A stretch of DNA of 64,000 nt, taken from the NCBI RefSeq assembly GCF_029167625.1, contig NZ_CP119145.1, positions 5,766,001-5,830,000 on the forward strand, in the 5' to 3' direction. Origin of the DNA: Streptomyces sp. AM 4-1-1. GTDB taxonomy: Bacteria; Actinomycetota; Actinomycetes; Streptomycetales; Streptomycetaceae. The notes under the pieces were generated by a model. The model had not been told where the DNA came from and ran no database searches. It saw only the letters and a list, made by a program, of their open reading frames with translations. Shown here piece after piece: positions 60,859 through 64,000 of the stretch. Both the position numbers and the translations under genes were made by a program. How positions within the stretch are numbered: the first letter of the stretch is position 1; each line of letters starts with the position of its first letter.

Positions 60859-61641
60859 TCAGCGGGCCTTCGACCGTACGAGCGTGAACACCGCGCCCTC
60901 CGGGTCCGCGACCGTCACCGCGCGTCCACCCGGACCGTCCTCGGGCGGTCTGACGACAAGCCCGCCCAGCTCCACGACCCGGACGGCGGCCTCGTCGGCG
61001 TCCGCCACCTCGAAGTAGGTCATCCAGTGCGGCCCCCGGTCGCGCGGCATGGCACGGCCGACGCCGCGCAGCGACGCCACCGGTCTGCCGTCCAGGAACA
61101 GGGTCCGGTGGTCGGACCCGGCCGGGTCCTCGGTTCTCGTCCCGTAGCCGAAGACCGCCTCGTAGAACTTGACGACCGCCGACGTCTCCCGGGTCACCAG
61201 CTCGTTCCAGGTCGGGGTGCCGGGGGCCGCCTCCACCGCCGTACCGGGGTGGGCGGCCGCCTGCCAGATGCCGAAGACGGCTCCGCCCGGGTCGGAGGCG
61301 ATGGCCATCCGGCCCGCCTCGCCCGCCTGGAGCGGCCCGACCGCCACCGTGCCTCCGCAGGCCCGGATCGTCTCCGCGGTGAGATCGGCGTCGTCGGTGG
61401 CGAGATAGGTGGTCCAGGCGATCGGCAGATGGCGCTCGGGCGGCAGCTGCCCGATCCCCGCCACCTCCTCGCCGTCGAGCAAGGCCCGTACGTAGGGGCC
61501 CAGTTGGTCAGGGCCGGGACGGAACTCCCAGCCGAACAGGGCAGCGTAGAAATCCTGGGTCGCGGTCAGACCGTGCACGATCAGACTGACCCAGCAAGGT
61601 GTTCCGGGCGTGCGCCGAGCGGCAGCCTCGGTCATCGTCAT
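60859..61641 (-). CDS. VOC-superfamily protein (glyoxalase/bleomycin-resistance fold), two domains
   Basis: A 260-residue protein made of two VOC domains. The first covers about 15-125 (PCWVSLIVHGLTATQDFYAA then LFGWEF, ending SDPGGAVFGIWQ). The second covers about 140-260 (PTWNELVTRETSAVVKFYEA then VFGYG, ending DPEGAVFTLVRSK). The metal-binding positions usual in glyoxalase are only partly present (no clear His/Glu set), so a ligand-binding or resistance role is as likely as an enzyme. ATG 61641 has GAGGAG just upstream on the minus strand; ATG 61635 is an alternative. It is divergent from the sulfurtransferase gene. Confidence 0.82.
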   Translation of the reverse strand: MTMTEAAARRTPGTPCWVSLIVHGLTATQDFYAALFGWEFRPGPDQLGPYVRALLDGEEVAGIGQLPPERHLPIAWTTYLATDDADLTAETIRACGGTVAVGPLQAGEAGRMAIASDPGGAVFGIWQAAAHPGTAVEAAPGTPTWNELVTRETSAVVKFYEAVFGYGTRTEDPAGSDHRTLFLDGRPVASLRGVGRAMPRDRGPHWMTYFEVADADEAAVRVVELGGLVVRPPEDGPGGRAVTVADPEGAVFTLVRSKAR

Positions 61642-61864
61642 TCTCTCCTCGGACCATTGTGGTGGCCGTACGGGGGAACGGGGCGGACATTGCGCCCGGT
61701 TGTACGGGTACGCGCCCCGCGCGAATGTCCGCACCCCCTGGGGCGCGACGCGCCCCGGTCGCACCGCATTTTCCGGGTTCCCGGTCATGGAAGCCCGCTT
61801 CGACGCGGCACGTTCGTTTCGGAGTCGTCCCGGCCGGGCCGGCCTCTGCGCGAGGATGGCGGAC

Positions 61865-62692
61865 ATGAAACCCATCATTTCCGCATCCGAGTGCGCGAGC
61901 GAGTCGGCCGGGCCACGTCCGCCGGTGCTCCTGGACATCCGCTACCGGCTGGGCGGCCCGCACGGCCGACCCGAGTACGACGCCGGACACATCCCCGGCG
62001 CGGTCTTCCTCGACCTGGAGGCCGAACTGGCAGGCCCGGCGGGCGCCGGTGGCCGGCACCCGCTGCCCGACCCCGAATCCTTCGGAGCGGTGATGCGCCG
62101 GGCCGGGGTCTCCCAGGACACGCCGGTCGTCGTCTACGACGGGGGACAGGGCTGGGCGGCGGCCCGGTGCTGGTGGATGCTCCGCTGGACCGGTCACCAG
62201 GACGTCCGGGTGCTGGACGGCGGTCTCGCGGCCTGGACGGGGGAGCTGTCGACCGAGCCACCGCGCCCGGCCGAGGGCGACTTCGTGCCCGTGCCCGGAG
62301 CCGTCCCCCTGCTGGACGCGGACGGCGCCGCCGCGCTGGCCCGCTCGGGGCTGCTGCTCGACGCGCGGGCGGCGGAGCGGTACCGGGGCGAGGTGGAGCC
62401 GATCGACCGGGTGGCCGGACACATCCCGGGCGCGGTCTCGGCGCCGACCTCGGAGAACGTGGAGGAGGACGGCCGTCTGCGCCCCGAGGAGGCGCTGGCC
62501 GACCGTTTCAAGGGGCTCGGCGCGGGCGACGGCCGTGAGGTCGGTGTGTACTGCGGCTCCGGTGTCTCCGCCGCGCACGAAGTGCTCGCGCTGGCCGTCG
62601 CCGGTATTCCGGCCGCCCTGTACGCGGGTTCCTGGTCGGAGTGGTCGGCCGACGCGTCCCGCCCGGTCGCCACCGGCCCCGACCCGAGCTGA
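61865..62692 (+). CDS. Sulfurtransferase (thiosulfate/3-mercaptopyruvate type)
   Basis: A 275-residue two-domain rhodanese. The first (inactive) domain has LLDIRYRLGG and GRPEYDAGHIPGAVFLDLE. The second has LLDARAAERYRGEVEPIDRV and the active-site loop YCGSGVSAAHE with the catalytic Cys. The loop CGSGVS is closer to mercaptopyruvate/thiosulfate sulfurtransferases of the two-domain type. It transfers sulfur to cyanide or thiols. ATG 61865 is used, with CGAGGA 8 nt upstream; ATG 61856 overlaps that sequence. It may serve sulfur trafficking; substrate preference is unknown. Confidence 0.88.
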   Translation: MKPIISASECASESAGPRPPVLLDIRYRLGGPHGRPEYDAGHIPGAVFLDLEAELAGPAGAGGRHPLPDPESFGAVMRRAGVSQDTPVVVYDGGQGWAAARCWWMLRWTGHQDVRVLDGGLAAWTGELSTEPPRPAEGDFVPVPGAVPLLDADGAAALARSGLLLDARAAERYRGEVEPIDRVAGHIPGAVSAPTSENVEEDGRLRPEEALADRFKGLGAGDGREVGVYCGSGVSAAHEVLALAVAGIPAALYAGSWSEWSADASRPVATGPDPS

Positions 62693-62713
62693 CACCACCG
62701 GACCCGGAACGGC

Positions 62714-62749
62714 ACGCGGGCCCGTACGCGACGGCGTACGGGCCCACGT
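62714..62749. terminator. Terminator between the sulfurtransferase gene and sepH
   Basis: GGGCCCGTACGC (62718-62729) pairs perfectly with GCGTACGGGCCC (62734-62745), extended after one mismatch by three more pairs. It lies between convergent genes. Confidence 0.8.
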
Positions 62750-62768
62750 CATGCCACGGTCACCCGGG

Positions 62769-63824
62769 TCAGTCCTGCTTCTTCCGGCGGGTGCCGAAGA
62801 CGATCTCGTCCCAGCTCGGCACCGCGGCCCGGCGACCGGGACGGACCCCGTCCGCCTCGGCCTGACGGTCCGTAGTCCCGGTCAGCCGGTCGCGATGACC
62901 GGCGACCGCCCGGGGCATCAGCACGTCCGCGTAGGCGGACCCCGCGCCCGCGGAGGCGGCGGGCGGCTCCTCGGCCTCCGGCTCCAGCACGCCGGGCTCG
63001 TCCGTCGGCGGTTCGGGCGGTGCGGGCCGCTCCGGGACGACCATGTCGCCCCGGAAGCTCGGCACCGCCTCCAACAGACTGGTCAGCGAATCGCGTTCGT
63101 TGGCCGAGACCCCGCCGATGTACTCCTCCGGTTCGGGAGCGGGCGGCGCCGGACGCTCCATCTGCCGGTCCAGGGCGCGGTCGAGCGGCCGGTCGCGCGG
63201 CAGCCGGGCGATCCTCGGCACGAACGGGAAGCTCGGCTCGGGCGCGGCGACGTCGTCGGTCTCGCCGATCAGCGAGCGGGCCTCGTCGTCCACGGCCTGG
63301 ACCAGCCGGCGCGGCGCGTCGTAGGTCCAGCTCGCCGAGTGCGGTTCGCCCGCCACCCGGTAGACGAGCAGGACTTCCCAGGTGCCGTCGTCGCGGCGCC
63401 AGGAGTCCCACAGAACGGTTTCCCTGTCGGCGCCGCGCAGCAGGAGTCTCTCCTGCACCGCCTCGCCGAGCTGGGGTCCGGTGTTCTCGCCGGGACGGCG
63501 CACGGGAGTCTTCCGGGCCCGCTCGGCCATGAAGGCGCGCTCCGCGAGCACAGGGCCCTCGAAGCGGCGTACACGGTCGACCGGAATCCCGGCGAACTGA
63601 GCGACCTCCTCCGCGGAGGCACCGGCACGTATCCGTGCCTGGATGTCGCGGGGGCGGAGGTGACTCTCCACTTCGATCTCGATCTGGCCGAGCCGCGCGC
63701 GGTCGTTGCGCACGGCGGCGCGCAGCCGCTCGTCGATCGGAAGCGTGTACTCCGTGCTGTCCGCAGCCTTGAGCACCAGTCGTGTGCCGTCGTTGGAGAC
63801 GGCCACGACACGCAGTTCGGGCAT
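62769..63824 (-). CDS. sepH: SepH-type cell division protein (DUF3071)
   Basis: A 351-residue protein starting MPELRVVAVSNDGTRLVLKA. The N-terminal DUF3071 domain includes a helix-turn-helix motif (RPRDIQARIRAGASAEEVAQ then FAGIPVDRVRRFEG) near residues 60-95. The middle is VLLVYRVAGEPHSASWTYDA. The C-terminal half is Pro/Glu/Asp-rich and disordered, ending in a conserved short tail (VPSWDEIVFGTRRKK). SepH binds FtsZ and promotes Z-ring assembly in Streptomyces and relatives (recalled). ATG 63824 is chosen because it gives the conserved N-terminus; longer upstream frames are not family-like. It converges with the sulfurtransferase gene. Confidence 0.93.
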   Translation of the reverse strand: MPELRVVAVSNDGTRLVLKAADSTEYTLPIDERLRAAVRNDRARLGQIEIEVESHLRPRDIQARIRAGASAEEVAQFAGIPVDRVRRFEGPVLAERAFMAERARKTPVRRPGENTGPQLGEAVQERLLLRGADRETVLWDSWRRDDGTWEVLLVYRVAGEPHSASWTYDAPRRLVQAVDDEARSLIGETDDVAAPEPSFPFVPRIARLPRDRPLDRALDRQMERPAPPAPEPEEYIGGVSANERDSLTSLLEAVPSFRGDMVVPERPAPPEPPTDEPGVLEPEAEEPPAASAGAGSAYADVLMPRAVAGHRDRLTGTTDRQAEADGVRPGRRAAVPSWDEIVFGTRRKKQD

Positions 63825-64000
63825 GGGGACCTCCCGGGTGGTGCCTGCCGACGTCACGTGCGTCGCTGCTTCCGCTGGTCGAGTGTGGCCTGCCCGGGTG
63901 CAGCCTGCCACAACATTGCCGTGTTGCCCGGCGTGTCGGGCACTTGTCCTGGAGCGCCATGGTGGCACGGTTGCCTGTCGCGACTCAAAGTGACCAGGGT
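63825..64000. other. Upstream region of sepH at the window edge
   Basis: About 180 bp before the sepH start, containing GTGCCTGCC-like and GCCTGCC copies but no convincing operator or coding region. It should contain the sepH promoter on the minus strand. Confidence 0.35.

Noticed and set aside
1..64000. CRISPR arrays, insertion sequences, prophage or attachment sites
   Set aside because: No regularly spaced repeats with spacers, no transposase or integrase motifs, and no tRNA genes were found; the short tandem repeats are too few and GC-rich for CRISPR.

Overview
The window is about 64 kb of chromosome from a Streptomyces-type actinomycete. This rests on very high GC with G/C-biased third codon positions, frequent GTG starts, and the gene set: hrdB with its Lys-rich N-terminus, nrdR-nrdJ, lexA, parE/parC, ptsH with a DasR-like site, and sepH. 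Gene order matches what I recall of the S. coelicolor core region from miaA through hrdB to sepH. I see no tRNA, rRNA, insertion sequence, CRISPR array or prophage. Both ends cut neighbouring regions.

Layout. 1-8.9 kb: a cut small antitoxin-like gene (-), then miaA, a small membrane protein, dapF, an RSH-type (p)ppGpp enzyme followed by 32-bp tandem repeats, a secreted M1 peptidase and hflX. 9.1-16.9 kb: a secreted serine protease (-), then a four-gene operon (aminotransferase, IucA/IucC synthetase, GNAT acyltransferase, second IucA/IucC synthetase) that looks like a cryptic NRPS-independent siderophore pathway. 16.9-24.7 kb: dinG, lexA with an SOS-like box, nrdR with two phased NrdR boxes, the B12-dependent ribonucleotide reductase nrdJ, and a TerD-family gene. 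25.1-35.1 kb: accessory genes including a phosphoglycerate-mutase-like phosphatase, an ADP-ribosylglycohydrolase, rnhB, a RecQ helicase fused to a phosphoribosyltransferase-like tail, a DUF4192 protein and a Nudix/winged-helix (NrtR-like) regulator. 35.2-39.9 kb: an ABC ATPase-permease fusion with eroded ATPase motifs, a FadR-type GntR regulator, and hrdB preceded by a likely ShbA-type promoter. 40.1-50.5 kb: a secreted trypsin, a small zinc-ribbon protein, parE, a helix-turn-helix/citrate synthase fusion divergent from a citrate synthase-cobW operon across a perfect 19-bp palindrome, and parC. 50.7-64 kb: a catalytic/non-catalytic M16 peptidase pair, ptsH and a GNAT/acyl-CoA synthetase fusion flanking a DasR dre-like site, a DUF5998 gene, an alkaline-phosphatase-fold hydrolase, thymidine kinase, a ferritin-like protein, a VOC protein, a sulfurtransferase and sepH.

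How the parts fit. DNA metabolism dominates: dNTP supply (nrdR/J, tdk), repair and SOS (lexA, dinG, recQ, rnhB), topoisomerase IV (parE/parC), the principal sigma factor and the division regulator sepH. Convergent gene pairs are mostly separated by strong inverted repeats that probably act as terminators. Several genes have a TANNNT -10 hexamer only 6-10 nt before the start codon, so leaderless transcription is likely. The most unusual elements are the divergent HTH-citrate synthase locus, the orphan siderophore-type operon without N-hydroxylase or decarboxylase, the eroded ABC fusion next to hrdB and the RecQ-phosphoribosyltransferase fusion. All assignments come from motifs read by eye; no database search was run.
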